Source of the DNA: Bradyrhizobium viridifuturi
GTDB lineage: Bacteria > Pseudomonadota > Alphaproteobacteria > Rhizobiales > Xanthobacteraceae
Direction: 5' to 3'
Assembly: GCF_001238275.1 (NCBI RefSeq)
Contig: NZ_LGTB01000046.1
Span: 24,945-88,944, forward strand
DNA: 64,000 nt
Part shown: one piece after another, positions 15,757 to 23,219 of the stretch
Numbering within the stretch: position 1 is the first letter of the stretch
Layout of the letters: each line of letters starts with the position of its first letter
Notes under the pieces: generated by a model
Told to the model about the DNA's origin: nothing
The model's database searches: none
The model's input: the letters and a program-made list of their open reading frames with translations, nothing else
Program-made: the position numbers and the translations under genes

Positions 15757-17421
15757 ATGCGTGGGCGTCGTGTGCTGATGGAATCGTTCGTGTCGCACGG
15801 CGTGCGACATATCTTCGGCAATCCCGGCACGACAGAAACACCGCTGCTCGACAGTTTGCCGGCATTTCCGCAACTCGAATACATCATGGCGCTGCATGAA
15901 GGTGTCGCGGTCAGCGTCGCCAGTTTCTATGCGCAGGCGTCGGGGCGCGTCACCGTTGCCAATTTGCACGTCGCTCCCGGTCTCGGCAACGGCATCGGTT
16001 CGCTCTACGGCGCGTTGAAAGCCAACTCGCCCGTTGTCGTGACCGCCGGCCAGCAGGATACGCGGATGCGGCTCAACAACCCGCTGCTCGGCCATGATCT
16101 CGTCGCAATGGCCGCGCCGGTGACCAAGTGGAGCGTGCAGATCGAGCGCGCCGACGAGATCGCTCCGATCATGCGACGCGCGTTCAAGGTGGCGACCGAT
16201 GCGCCGCAAGGGCCCGTGTTCGTGTCGCTGCCGATCGACGTCCTGGAGCAGGAAACCGCGGTCGACGCGTCGACGCCGGATCACCTGTGGCGATCGACGC
16301 ATCCCGATCCGGCAGGTATCGAGGCGTTGGTCGCGCTGCTCCTGAAGTCGAAAAGTCCGGCCATCATCGCCGGCGACGATGTGGCGCGATCGGGCGGCGA
16401 GCAGGCGCTGGTGGCGCTGGCGGAAGCGCTCGGCGCCACCGTGTGGTTCGAGGGATTGCGGCATCACGCGTCGTTCCCGACCAGCCATCCGAGTTATCGT
16501 CAGTCGCTCCCGGGCGACGCCCGGCAGGTGCGCAAGGCGCTTGGCGAAGCCGATCTCGTGCTGCTGATCGGCGGTCCGTTCTTCGAGGACATCTGGTTTG
16601 CGTCCGGCGGCCACATTCCCGACGGCGCGTCCTTGCTGCAGATCGAGGCTTCGGCCGAGCGTCTCGCGCTCAACAACCGGCTCGATGCCGGCATCGTCGG
16701 TGACATCGCCGTCAGCCTCTCCGCGCTGACGGAAGCGCTGCGGGCAAAGGCGGATGCGGAGTTCAAGCAGGCCGCGCAACGCCGCAATGCCGCGCTGGCT
16801 GAACTACAGGCGAAGGAGAAAGAATCCTATCGCGCCCGTGTCGAGAAAAGCTGGAACCGCGAGCCGAGCTCGATGCCGCGCGTCACCGCTGAGCTTCGTC
16901 GTGGCCTGCCCGACGATGTCGTGATCGTCGATGAAAGCATCACGGCGAGCCTCGATCTGGCGCGCGCCTTCGACTATCGCGGCTTCGGCGATTATTTCGG
17001 CGGCCGTGGCGGTGGCATCGGGCAGGGCCTTGCCGGTGCGATCGGCGTCAAGGTCGCAATGCCGGACCGTCCGGTTGTCGCCGTCTCGGGCGACGGCTCG
17101 GCGATGTACGCGATCCAGGCGCTGTGGACTGCCGCGCACCACAAGCTTGCGATCGTGTTCGTGGTGCTCGCCAACCGCGAGTACCGCATCCTCAAGCACA
17201 ATGTGGACGTCTGGCGTCAGAATTTCGAAGCCGGCACCCAGCATCCCTATCAGAACATGGATATCACCGGCCCCGTGCTCGACTTTGTGCATCTCGCAGC
17301 CGGCATGGGCGTCGAGGCGGTCAGAGTTGAGAAGGCCGACGACATCGCCGGTGCAGTTGCAAAGGCCGTGGCAGCCCAGCGGCCATACCTCGTCGAGATC
17401 GCAATTGAAGGCAAGCGCTGA
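15757..17421 (+). CDS. thiamine-diphosphate decarboxylase, benzoylformate-decarboxylase-like
   Basis: A 554-residue cytoplasmic enzyme that would decarboxylate an aromatic or branched 2-oxoacid. The ThDP domain is clear: the activating Glu in ALHEGVAVS and the cofactor motif GDGSAMYAIQALWT...LANRE. Compared with Pseudomonas MdlC, His70 (NLHSAAG) is kept as NLHVAPG and His281 (FPTRHP) as FPTSHP, while Ser26 (GNPGSNE) is Thr here (GNPGTTE). This supports a benzoylformate-like chemistry better than acetolactate synthase. The ATG at 15757 has GAGAGG upstream; an ATG 20 codons earlier lacks a ribosome site. An SDR gene follows 20 nt later, probably to handle the aldehyde or alcohol product. Confidence 0.85.
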   Translation: MRGRRVLMESFVSHGVRHIFGNPGTTETPLLDSLPAFPQLEYIMALHEGVAVSVASFYAQASGRVTVANLHVAPGLGNGIGSLYGALKANSPVVVTAGQQDTRMRLNNPLLGHDLVAMAAPVTKWSVQIERADEIAPIMRRAFKVATDAPQGPVFVSLPIDVLEQETAVDASTPDHLWRSTHPDPAGIEALVALLLKSKSPAIIAGDDVARSGGEQALVALAEALGATVWFEGLRHHASFPTSHPSYRQSLPGDARQVRKALGEADLVLLIGGPFFEDIWFASGGHIPDGASLLQIEASAERLALNNRLDAGIVGDIAVSLSALTEALRAKADAEFKQAAQRRNAALAELQAKEKESYRARVEKSWNREPSSMPRVTAELRRGLPDDVVIVDESITASLDLARAFDYRGFGDYFGGRGGGIGQGLAGAIGVKVAMPDRPVVAVSGDGSAMYAIQALWTAAHHKLAIVFVVLANREYRILKHNVDVWRQNFEAGTQHPYQNMDITGPVLDFVHLAAGMGVEAVRVEKADDIAGAVAKAVAAQRPYLVEIAIEGKR

Positions 17422-17441
17422 CCGCGCTGAAGGGGGATCCC

Positions 17442-18212
17442 ATGGCAGGCATTCTGGACGGCAAGGCTGCGTTGGTGACCGGTGGCGGCTCCGGCATTGG
17501 CCGCGCAACCGCGATTGCAATAGCGCGCGAAGGGGCGCGCGTCGCGGTGTCCGATCTCTCGAAGGATGGCATCGAGGAGACGGTCGCCTTGATCAACGCC
17601 GCGGGCGGCCAGTCGATCGCGATCCAGGGCGATGTCACCGACGAGGCCGATGTCGCGAACATGGTGGCCCGCACGGTTTCGGCGTTCGGGCGCATCGATT
17701 GTGCGTTCAACAATGCAGGCGTGGCGGGACGGTCCGTCGGCCCGCCCGGCCAGCGCATTCATGAGCTCACGCAGTCCTCGGTGGCGAAGATGTTCTCGGT
17801 CAATCTGATGGGCGTGTTCCTGTGCCTGAAATACGAGATTGCACAGATGCTCAAGCAGGGCGGTGGCGGCGCGATCGTCAACACCGCCTCGATCGCCGGG
17901 CTGGTCGGCCTCGCCACGTCGGGCCACTATGTCGCGACCAAGCACGGTGTCGTCGGGCTGACCAAGTCTGCCGCGATCGAATATGCCCAGGACGGGATCC
18001 GCGTGAATTGCGTCAATCCCGGATACATCAAGACGCCGATGACCAAGGAAACGATGGACGAACGCTACGACGAGATCATCGCCAAGGTGCCGGTACGCCG
18101 CCTGGGTGTGCCGGAGGAAATCGCCGAAGCGGTGGTCTGGATGTGCTCGGACAAGGCGTCCTTCATGACGGGCGCGTCGCACGTGGTGGACGGCGGCTAC
18201 AGCGCCGCCTGA
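17442..18212 (+). CDS. short-chain dehydrogenase/reductase (SDR)
   Basis: A 256-residue NAD(P)-dependent oxidoreductase. The cofactor motif TGGGSGIG is at residues 13-20, NNAG near 90, the catalytic Ser in NTASIAG and the Tyr-x3-Lys in HYVATKH. The C-terminus SFMTGASHVVDGGYSAA is typical of classical SDRs. Asp38 after the second strand (VSDLSKD) favours NAD. GGGGGA precedes the ATG. It follows the benzoylformate-decarboxylase-like gene and likely works on the same pathway, for example oxidising a hydroxy compound to the oxoacid or handling the aldehyde. Confidence 0.9.
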   Translation: MAGILDGKAALVTGGGSGIGRATAIAIAREGARVAVSDLSKDGIEETVALINAAGGQSIAIQGDVTDEADVANMVARTVSAFGRIDCAFNNAGVAGRSVGPPGQRIHELTQSSVAKMFSVNLMGVFLCLKYEIAQMLKQGGGGAIVNTASIAGLVGLATSGHYVATKHGVVGLTKSAAIEYAQDGIRVNCVNPGYIKTPMTKETMDERYDEIIAKVPVRRLGVPEEIAEAVVWMCSDKASFMTGASHVVDGGYSAA

Positions 18213-18336
18213 TCGTCTGAAGAACGCTGACGCGAGGGACGACAGGAGCCGTGGGGCGTGACCGCGGATTTTTGACTAACAGATGCGCGGGTGATGTCGC
18301 CGAGCGGGCGGCTGGCAGTCGAATCGGTAGCAGGCT

Positions 18337-18513
18337 CTAGTGGTCGGTCTTCGGCGTCTTGGTCGGAAAGTCGAGCCCGAGCCGGACCGCGCGCTCCTGG
18401 CGCTCTTCGGTCAAGAATCTCAGCTCCCGTTCCAGCGACCGCGCAACCTCGTCCTGGGTTTGCTGGGAATGGCGGCGGGAGCCGCCTTGCGGTTTGGCCG
18501 GTTGGGCAGTCAC
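18337..18513 (-). CDS. 58-residue hypothetical protein
   Basis: A GTG start at 18513 with AAGGG 8 nt upstream opens a short soluble protein: a Gln/Ser-rich N-terminus, then a charged helix (QDEVARSLERELRFLTEERQERAVRLG) with heptad-like spacing that could form a coiled coil, ending FPTKTPKTDH. It is too small to classify. The clean charged helix and the ribosome site favour a real gene over chance. Confidence 0.45.
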   Translation of the reverse strand: MTAQPAKPQGGSRRHSQQTQDEVARSLERELRFLTEERQERAVRLGLDFPTKTPKTDH

Positions 18514-18880
18514 GGGAGAACCCTTGTCATCGCAGTGTCACAGCTGCAGGCATGCCACGGCTGGAGTCGAGCGGACAATCAAAAAGAATTCAGCGGGCGT
18601 GCTTTGGAATGTTTGTTGTGCATCTGACTCAAATTTAAGCAGGAAATTCTCCTCTGCCCTGTCTCGCACAGAGCCGAAGCCGGCGAGGTCGGCGGCCTCA
18701 TCAATTCGGATGAGAGAGCCCGGTTCCCGCGAAATCATTTCCGGAATCGCACGAAGACGTCCTGAAACCGACAAGGTCTAACCTTAGTAGCGTTGTGAAG
18801 AACGGGTGCCTGGTGAGACGCTAGCGATCGAGGTCGTGAGATTCGTCAGTCCTCCTGTGGTGTTGGGGATGATCTCGGAA
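18514..18880. other. gap without a convincing gene
   Basis: About 370 nt, visibly less GC-rich than its surroundings near 18590-18660. The only candidate is a TTG-started frame on the minus strand (18538-18774) with AAGG upstream, which I do not accept. No hairpin or operator stands out. Confidence 0.5.
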
Positions 18881-19009
18881 ATGAAGAAGCCGAATGCTGT
18901 GCCATATGTCTGGGCGGCCGCGTTGATCGCGGTTGCGATCTGGGGCGTGAGCGGCACCCCGCAGATGGCACATACCTCTGCCCCCACGCATCTGGCGCGG
19001 GCCCGCTAA
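18881..19009 (+). CDS. 42-residue single-helix membrane peptide
   Basis: ATG at 18881 encodes MKKPNAVPYVWAAALIAVAI and then WGVSGTPQ, a Lys start followed by one hydrophobic helix, then a short His/Thr/Arg tail. The arrangement fits a signal-anchored small membrane protein. The ribosome site is weak (CGGAA), so the call rests on composition. It converges with the GntR gene, whose stop is 18 nt downstream. Confidence 0.4.
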   Translation: MKKPNAVPYVWAAALIAVAIWGVSGTPQMAHTSAPTHLARAR

Positions 19010-19026
19010 AGCCTCGAGGGCTCCGG

Positions 19027-19782
19027 CTAGAGCTTCGGCCGCGGCGAGCGCTGCATATCCATCGTGTAGGTGTAGCGCCCTTCGGGGTGCGTGGTGATGG
19101 TGACCTCGAACAGTTCCTCTCGCTGCCCGTAGTAGCGGCGGACCACGGTGAGCGCCGGCGAGCCGGTCTTGACGCCGAGCGCCTTGGCGATCGGTGCCGG
19201 CATCCCGCGCACGAAGATCTCCATCTGCGCGCGCTCGGTGACCTGGCCATACATCTTGGCGATCTGCTCATGCACCGGGGTGCGGCCGTGGTCGCTGCGG
19301 GTCACGACGTCGGCGAACCGGCGCAACACGTAGATCTCGGTCCAGCCGAGCGGGGCGGCGAACTGGTCGGATCGGCGCACCGCCTCGATCAGGAACCAGC
19401 TCTTGCCGGGCTCGCATTTCAACTGCGCGGCCAGCTTGCGGTCAGCGACGATGTCGCTGCTGGCAACCACGTCGCGGTAGGTCTCGTTGGAATAGCGCAG
19501 CCATTCGCCGAGCGACTTGACGCTGTGGGTGAACAGCACCGGCGGCTCGGAGGCGATCACCACCGAACCGAGGCCGGCGCGGCGCACGATCAGGCCCTGG
19601 TCGATCAGGATGCGCAGCGCCTCGCGCACGGTCTGGCGGCTCGCCTGATAGCTCGCCATCAGCTCGGTTTCGGTCGGCAGCAGATTGCCGACCGCGTAGG
19701 TGCCGAGACGGATGTCCTTCTGCAGTCCGGTGGCGATGTCGCGATAGCGGGACGATCTCGCCCTGTCCGGTTGTTCAGACAT
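19027..19782 (-). CDS. GntR-family regulator with UTRA effector domain (HutC subfamily)
   Basis: A 251-residue repressor. The winged helix-turn-helix is at about 12-78 (RYRDIATGLQKDIRLGTYAVGNLLPTETELMASYQASRQTVREALRILIDQGLI..., with the GntR signature). A UTRA ligand domain is at about 95-245 (SWFLIEAVRR..., YVLRRFADVV, MEIFVRGMPAPIAKALGVKTGSPALTVVRRYYG). The gene is last in a four-gene minus-strand run with a sugar-type oxidoreductase, a beta-hydroxyacid dehydrogenase and a Bug binding protein. TTTAT-nCGn-ATAAA dyads in the divergent promoter region at 22665-22745 are its likely operators. Confidence 0.9.
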   Translation of the reverse strand: MSEQPDRARSSRYRDIATGLQKDIRLGTYAVGNLLPTETELMASYQASRQTVREALRILIDQGLIVRRAGLGSVVIASEPPVLFTHSVKSLGEWLRYSNETYRDVVASSDIVADRKLAAQLKCEPGKSWFLIEAVRRSDQFAAPLGWTEIYVLRRFADVVTRSDHGRTPVHEQIAKMYGQVTERAQMEIFVRGMPAPIAKALGVKTGSPALTVVRRYYGQREELFEVTITTHPEGRYTYTMDMQRSPRPKL

Positions 19783-19788
19783 GGCAGG

Positions 19789-20769
19789 TCACTGGTATGC
19801 CATATGGCAGGCGACCGGATGCCCCGACTGCATCGATTGCAGCGCGGCCTCGAATGCTGCGAGCGTCGCCAGCACATCGGATTCCGGCACCGGGAACAGC
19901 TGCTTGCGTTCGACCGCGTCGGCAAAGGCGGCAAGTTCCGCAGTGAGCGTGTTGATCGCCGGATAATGCGTCGTAGCAGGCGCCTCGCCGGATTTCCGTA
20001 GCACCATCGTCCTCTCGTCGAGCACCTCTGCGGATCCCTTCGTCCCGAACACATGCACGCGCCAATAGAACGGTGTTGCGCGGACCGTAGCAAGGGTTGC
20101 ACTCACGCCATTCACAAATTCAATCGCTAAAGTTGCAGTGTCGAGCGGCGGCGGTCCCGCCGCGCGTTCATTCAACCGGGCATAAACCTGTCGGGCAGGA
20201 CCCAGCAGGCTGACGAAGCCGTCGAGCACGTGCAGGCCGGCGCCGGTCAGCCCGCCGCCCGGCGACTCCTCGGGCGACAACCGCCAGCCCTGCGTGACGG
20301 CCTGCGAGTTCTCGTTGCTGTTGTGGCCCTCGACATGCAGGATCGTGCCGAGCTCGCCACAGGCTGCGATCGCGCGGAGTGCCTGCATCGACGGCCAAAA
20401 CCTTCGGTTATGCCCGACCGCGAGCAGCACACCGGCGCTGCGGCAGGCCGCGAACATCTCGGCCGCATCGCCACGCCGCAGCGCCAGCGGCTTCTCGCAA
20501 AACACCTGCTTACCGGCTCCGGCTGCCGCGATCACCTGGCGCTTGTGCAGCGAATGCGGTGTGGCCAGCAGCACGGCATCAATGCCGGGATCGGCGAGCA
20601 CATCGTCCAGGCTCGCCGCGAGGGAGAGGCCATGTGCCGCGCAAAAGCCTGCGGCGCCGTCGACATCGGGTTCCACCGCGCTTGTGATCCTGAGCCGCGG
20701 CTCGCTTTGCGCAGCCTCGACCAGGGCGCGGCCCCAGCGGCCGAGGCCCGCGATCGCACAATTGATCAT
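19789..20769 (-). CDS. Gfo/Idh/MocA-family oxidoreductase
   Basis: A 326-residue NAD(P)-dependent oxidoreductase of sugar, inositol or related substrates. The N-terminal Rossmann motif is AIAGLGRWG and the family lysine motif is FCEKPLAL (Lys near 94). The C-terminal substrate domain starts around GHNRRFWPSMQALR, with GLHVLDGFVSLLG corresponding to the catalytic-His helix. Its start overlaps the stop of the upstream dehydrogenase (ATGA), so the two are coupled. The cluster suggests a role in catabolising an acid or sugar acid taken up through the Bug protein. Confidence 0.88.
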   Translation of the reverse strand: MINCAIAGLGRWGRALVEAAQSEPRLRITSAVEPDVDGAAGFCAAHGLSLAASLDDVLADPGIDAVLLATPHSLHKRQVIAAAGAGKQVFCEKPLALRRGDAAEMFAACRSAGVLLAVGHNRRFWPSMQALRAIAACGELGTILHVEGHNSNENSQAVTQGWRLSPEESPGGGLTGAGLHVLDGFVSLLGPARQVYARLNERAAGPPPLDTATLAIEFVNGVSATLATVRATPFYWRVHVFGTKGSAEVLDERTMVLRKSGEAPATTHYPAINTLTAELAAFADAVERKQLFPVPESDVLATLAAFEAALQSMQSGHPVACHMAYQ

Positions 20770-21653
20770 GAATGTTCCCCATCCCGGCCGCGTCCGGCGC
20801 GGATCGCCTCGATGACAGCGGCGCTGTCGCTGTCCGGGCCTAGAAGCGCAATCGCTCTGCGCAGCAGTTCGGCCTGCACCGAAGTGAGCGGCAACGGCAG
20901 GCCGTGCCGGGCAGCCTCCTGCAGGATCAGTTCGGCGTCCTTCAAGGTCTGCGCGATATGCGATTGCGGCGAGAAATCCCGCGCCAGCATCTTCGGTCCC
21001 TTGCTGTCCATCACCGCGGAATATGCCGCCGATTGCCGCGCGGTCGCAAGGAACGCCGCGCCGTCGAGACCGAGCGCCTCGGCAAAGGCGAGGCCCTCGG
21101 CCAAAGCGGCGCGGTTGTTCTGCAGGATCAGGTTGATGGCGAGCTTGGCGCGGCTGGCGTTGCCGATCGCGCCGACATTGATCCGCCGCGGGCAGAGGAT
21201 GTCGAGCGTCGCTGCGGCGGCGGCGGTGACGTCGGTGTCGCCGGCGACCAGCGCAGTGGCGGTGCCGGCGCGGACCTCAGCGCTGGTGCCCGAGATCGGC
21301 GCTTCGATGAAGGGAAGGTGTGAGCGCGCCGCGAATTCGGCGATGACCGTGATTTCGCCCGGCGCACAAGTGGTGGTGCAGATGACGAGCGGTGGCAGCG
21401 TCGCGTTGGCGAGGTCCGGCAGCAGGCCCTTGACCTGGGCGGCGTCGTATACCGCGATGACGATGACCCGGCAGCGCGCCGCGACGTCAGCGGCGAAGGC
21501 CGCGAACTCGGCGCCGCTGGTTCTCAGCCCGTCGGTCTTCGCCGGATCGACGTCGAAGCCGATCACCCCGACGCCGGCGTCGATCAGCCGCGCGGAGAGT
21601 GCCGAGCCCATCAGGCCCAGGCCGATCATGCCGACAGGTGTCTCGCGAGCCAT
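20766..21653 (-). CDS. beta-hydroxyacid dehydrogenase (3-hydroxyisobutyrate dehydrogenase-like)
   Basis: A 295-residue NAD(P)-dependent dehydrogenase. GMIGLGLMGSALSARL is the family cofactor motif with the typical GLGxMG. PFIEAPISGTSAEVRAGTAT matches the substrate-binding DAPVSGG block with the Ser/Gly loop. The catalytic lysine helix is present as NASRAKLAINLILQNN (Lys near 170). The C-terminus is all-helical, as in the family. The stop overlaps the next gene. It probably acts on a 3-hydroxyacid or tartronate-like intermediate of the cluster's substrate. Confidence 0.88.
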   Translation of the reverse strand: MARETPVGMIGLGLMGSALSARLIDAGVGVIGFDVDPAKTDGLRTSGAEFAAFAADVAARCRVIVIAVYDAAQVKGLLPDLANATLPPLVICTTTCAPGEITVIAEFAARSHLPFIEAPISGTSAEVRAGTATALVAGDTDVTAAAAATLDILCPRRINVGAIGNASRAKLAINLILQNNRAALAEGLAFAEALGLDGAAFLATARQSAAYSAVMDSKGPKMLARDFSPQSHIAQTLKDAELILQEAARHGLPLPLTSVQAELLRRAIALLGPDSDSAAVIEAIRAGRGRDGEHS

Positions 21654-21672
21654 GATGCGGCGCCGCTTCGCG

Positions 21673-22632
21673 CTACTGCGGCTGGATGCCGGCCGCCTTG
21701 ACCTCGGCCGACCAGCGCACGACCTCGCTCTTGACGAAGGCGCCGAACTCGGCCGGCGCCAGCGGCGCCACCATCACGCCGACATCGGCGAGCTTCTTCC
21801 TGGTCTCCGGCATCGCGAGGTACTTCGCGCACTCGGCATAGATCTTGTTGACCACCGGCTCCGGCGTGCCGGCCGGTGCGAACAGCCCGTACCAGATCGT
21901 CGCCTCGAAGCCGGGCATCGCTTCCGACAGCGCGGGCAGGCCGGGCGTGAGCTCGTTACGGGTCGCCGACGTCACGCCGATCCCGCGCAGGGTGCCGCCC
22001 TGCATCTGCGGAATCGCGACCGAGAAATCGCCGAAGGTCAGATCGATCACCCCGGCCATCACGTCGGTCATCGCCTGCGGCACGCCGCGATAGGAGGCCG
22101 CGACCAGCGACAGGCCGCCGCGGGATTGCAGCTGCGCGATCGAGATCTGCGATGCGCCGGAGCCGTAGCCCGCGGTCAGATTGGGGTTGGCCTTGGCGTA
22201 GCTCAGGAACTGCGACAGGTCCCTGGCTGCAAGCTTCGGGTTGACCAGCAGCACCATCGCCGTCGTGGTGGTGCGGATGACCGGCGCGAAATCCTTAACC
22301 GGATCATAGGGCAGGCTCTTCAGCGTCGCGACATTGCTGGCATGGGTGGTGTTGGTGCCCATCAGCAGCGTGTAGCCGTCGGGTGCGCTACGGGCGACTT
22401 CCTGGGCGCCGATGCTGCCGAGCGCGCCGGCGCGGTTCTCGATCAGCACCGTCTGGCCGAACGCGTCCTGCAGATGCTGGCCGATCAGCCGCGCAACATT
22501 GTCGGGGCCGGCGCCGGCCGGGAACGGCACGATGATCTTGAGGGGACGTTGCGGGAAATCGTCTGCGGCCACGGCCGGCAGGACCCGAAGCGCAGCGAAG
22601 AGGACGACGAGCAGCCCCAGCCGTAACTTCAT
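21673..22632 (-). CDS. tripartite tricarboxylate transporter substrate-binding protein (Bug family)
   Basis: A 319-residue periplasmic binding protein. A signal peptide covers residues 1-23 (VLPAVAAD). The mature protein opens with the Bug hallmarks FPQRPLKIIVPFPAGAGPDNVARLIGQ, then VLIENRAGALGSIGAQEVARSAPDGYTLLMG and the YDPVKDFAPV block. Bug proteins bind carboxylates or similar small ligands for TctAB-type transport. No TctA/TctB genes are in this window, so the membrane subunits would be supplied from elsewhere, which is common for these orphans. It is the first gene of the GntR-linked minus-strand unit. Confidence 0.9.
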   Translation of the reverse strand: MKLRLGLLVVLFAALRVLPAVAADDFPQRPLKIIVPFPAGAGPDNVARLIGQHLQDAFGQTVLIENRAGALGSIGAQEVARSAPDGYTLLMGTNTTHASNVATLKSLPYDPVKDFAPVIRTTTTAMVLLVNPKLAARDLSQFLSYAKANPNLTAGYGSGASQISIAQLQSRGGLSLVAASYRGVPQAMTDVMAGVIDLTFGDFSVAIPQMQGGTLRGIGVTSATRNELTPGLPALSEAMPGFEATIWYGLFAPAGTPEPVVNKIYAECAKYLAMPETRKKLADVGVMVAPLAPAEFGAFVKSEVVRWSAEVKAAGIQPQ

Positions 22633-22664
22633 CCTGGTCCCCTCCCGTATCTGCTTTTGCCAAA

Positions 22665-22681
22665 TTTATACGGACAAATAA
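22665..22681. promoter_or_regulatory. GntR-type operator, copy 1
   Basis: TTTATACGGACAAATAA. Its reverse complement matches the second copy at 22727-22743 in 15 of 17 positions. It contains the half-symmetric core TTTAT-nCG. It lies 33 nt upstream of the Bug-gene start, where a bound repressor would block the minus-strand promoter. Confidence 0.6.
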
Positions 22682-22726
22682 GTCAGAAATGCAAGCCGAC
22701 AGCCCATCGGAATATTGAGGTACGAC

Positions 22727-22745
22727 ATATTTATCCGTATAAATA
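22727..22745. promoter_or_regulatory. GntR-type operator, copy 2
   Basis: ATATTTATCCGTATAAATA. The core TTTATCCGTATAAA is itself a dyad (12 of 14 symmetric), the form expected for a GntR dimer site. It is 26 nt ahead of the plus-strand gene at 22771. With copy 1 it brackets the divergent promoter region. Confidence 0.6.
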
Positions 22746-22770
22746 GCCCGTACAGGGGAGCCAGACGACG

Positions 22771-23159
22771 ATGGTGGATATCAGCGATCTCCATGCGCGC
22801 GGGCTGCGGCGGCGCCAGAAGATGTTCGGCGAGGTCGATGTCGCCAAGCGGATGGCGGCCGCGGGCGATTTTGGCACGCCGCTGCAAAACATCATCAATG
22901 CTTACGTCTATGGCGACGTCTGGGAGCGCAGCGGGCTGTCCGACCAGATCCGCAGCCTCGTGATGCTCGGCATCACCGCGGCGAGCAGCAAGCCCGCCGA
23001 GTTCCGCGTTCATGCCAAGGGCGCGCTGGCCAATGGCTGCACCGCCGCGCAGGTACAGGACGTGCTGCTGCTGGTCGCGATGTATTGCGGCATCCCGCTG
23101 CAATCGAGACCAGCAAGATCGCAGCCGAGGTGTTCGGCGAGGCGCCGCCTGAGGGTTAG
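22771..23159 (+). pseudogene. carboxymuconolactone decarboxylase-family protein with one apparent frameshift
   Basis: A small all-helical CMD-family protein of about 129 residues. FGTPLQNIINAYVYGDVWERSGLSDQIRSLVMLGITAASSKPAEFRVHAKGALANGCTAAQVQDVLLLV is typical of this fold. In the given sequence the frame continues as PLQSRPARSQPRC, which is not family-like. Restoring one G at about 23094 (CCGCTG to CCGGCTG) gives GIPAAIETSKIAAEVFGEAPPEG and a stop at 23157-23159, the expected ending. It lacks the CxxC of AhpD peroxidases. It heads the plus-strand half of the GntR cluster and probably takes part in ring-cleavage-type catabolism. Confidence 0.82.
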
Positions 23160-23219
23160 GGCAGCGGCCGGCGGCGTGATAGGGACGTTGCCGACTGCGA
23201 CCGGCAACAGGATGCGCCC

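Noticed and set aside
18538..18774. TTG-started frame of 78 codons on the minus strand
   Set aside because: Only a weak ribosome site and no recognisable pattern; listed as an empty gap instead.
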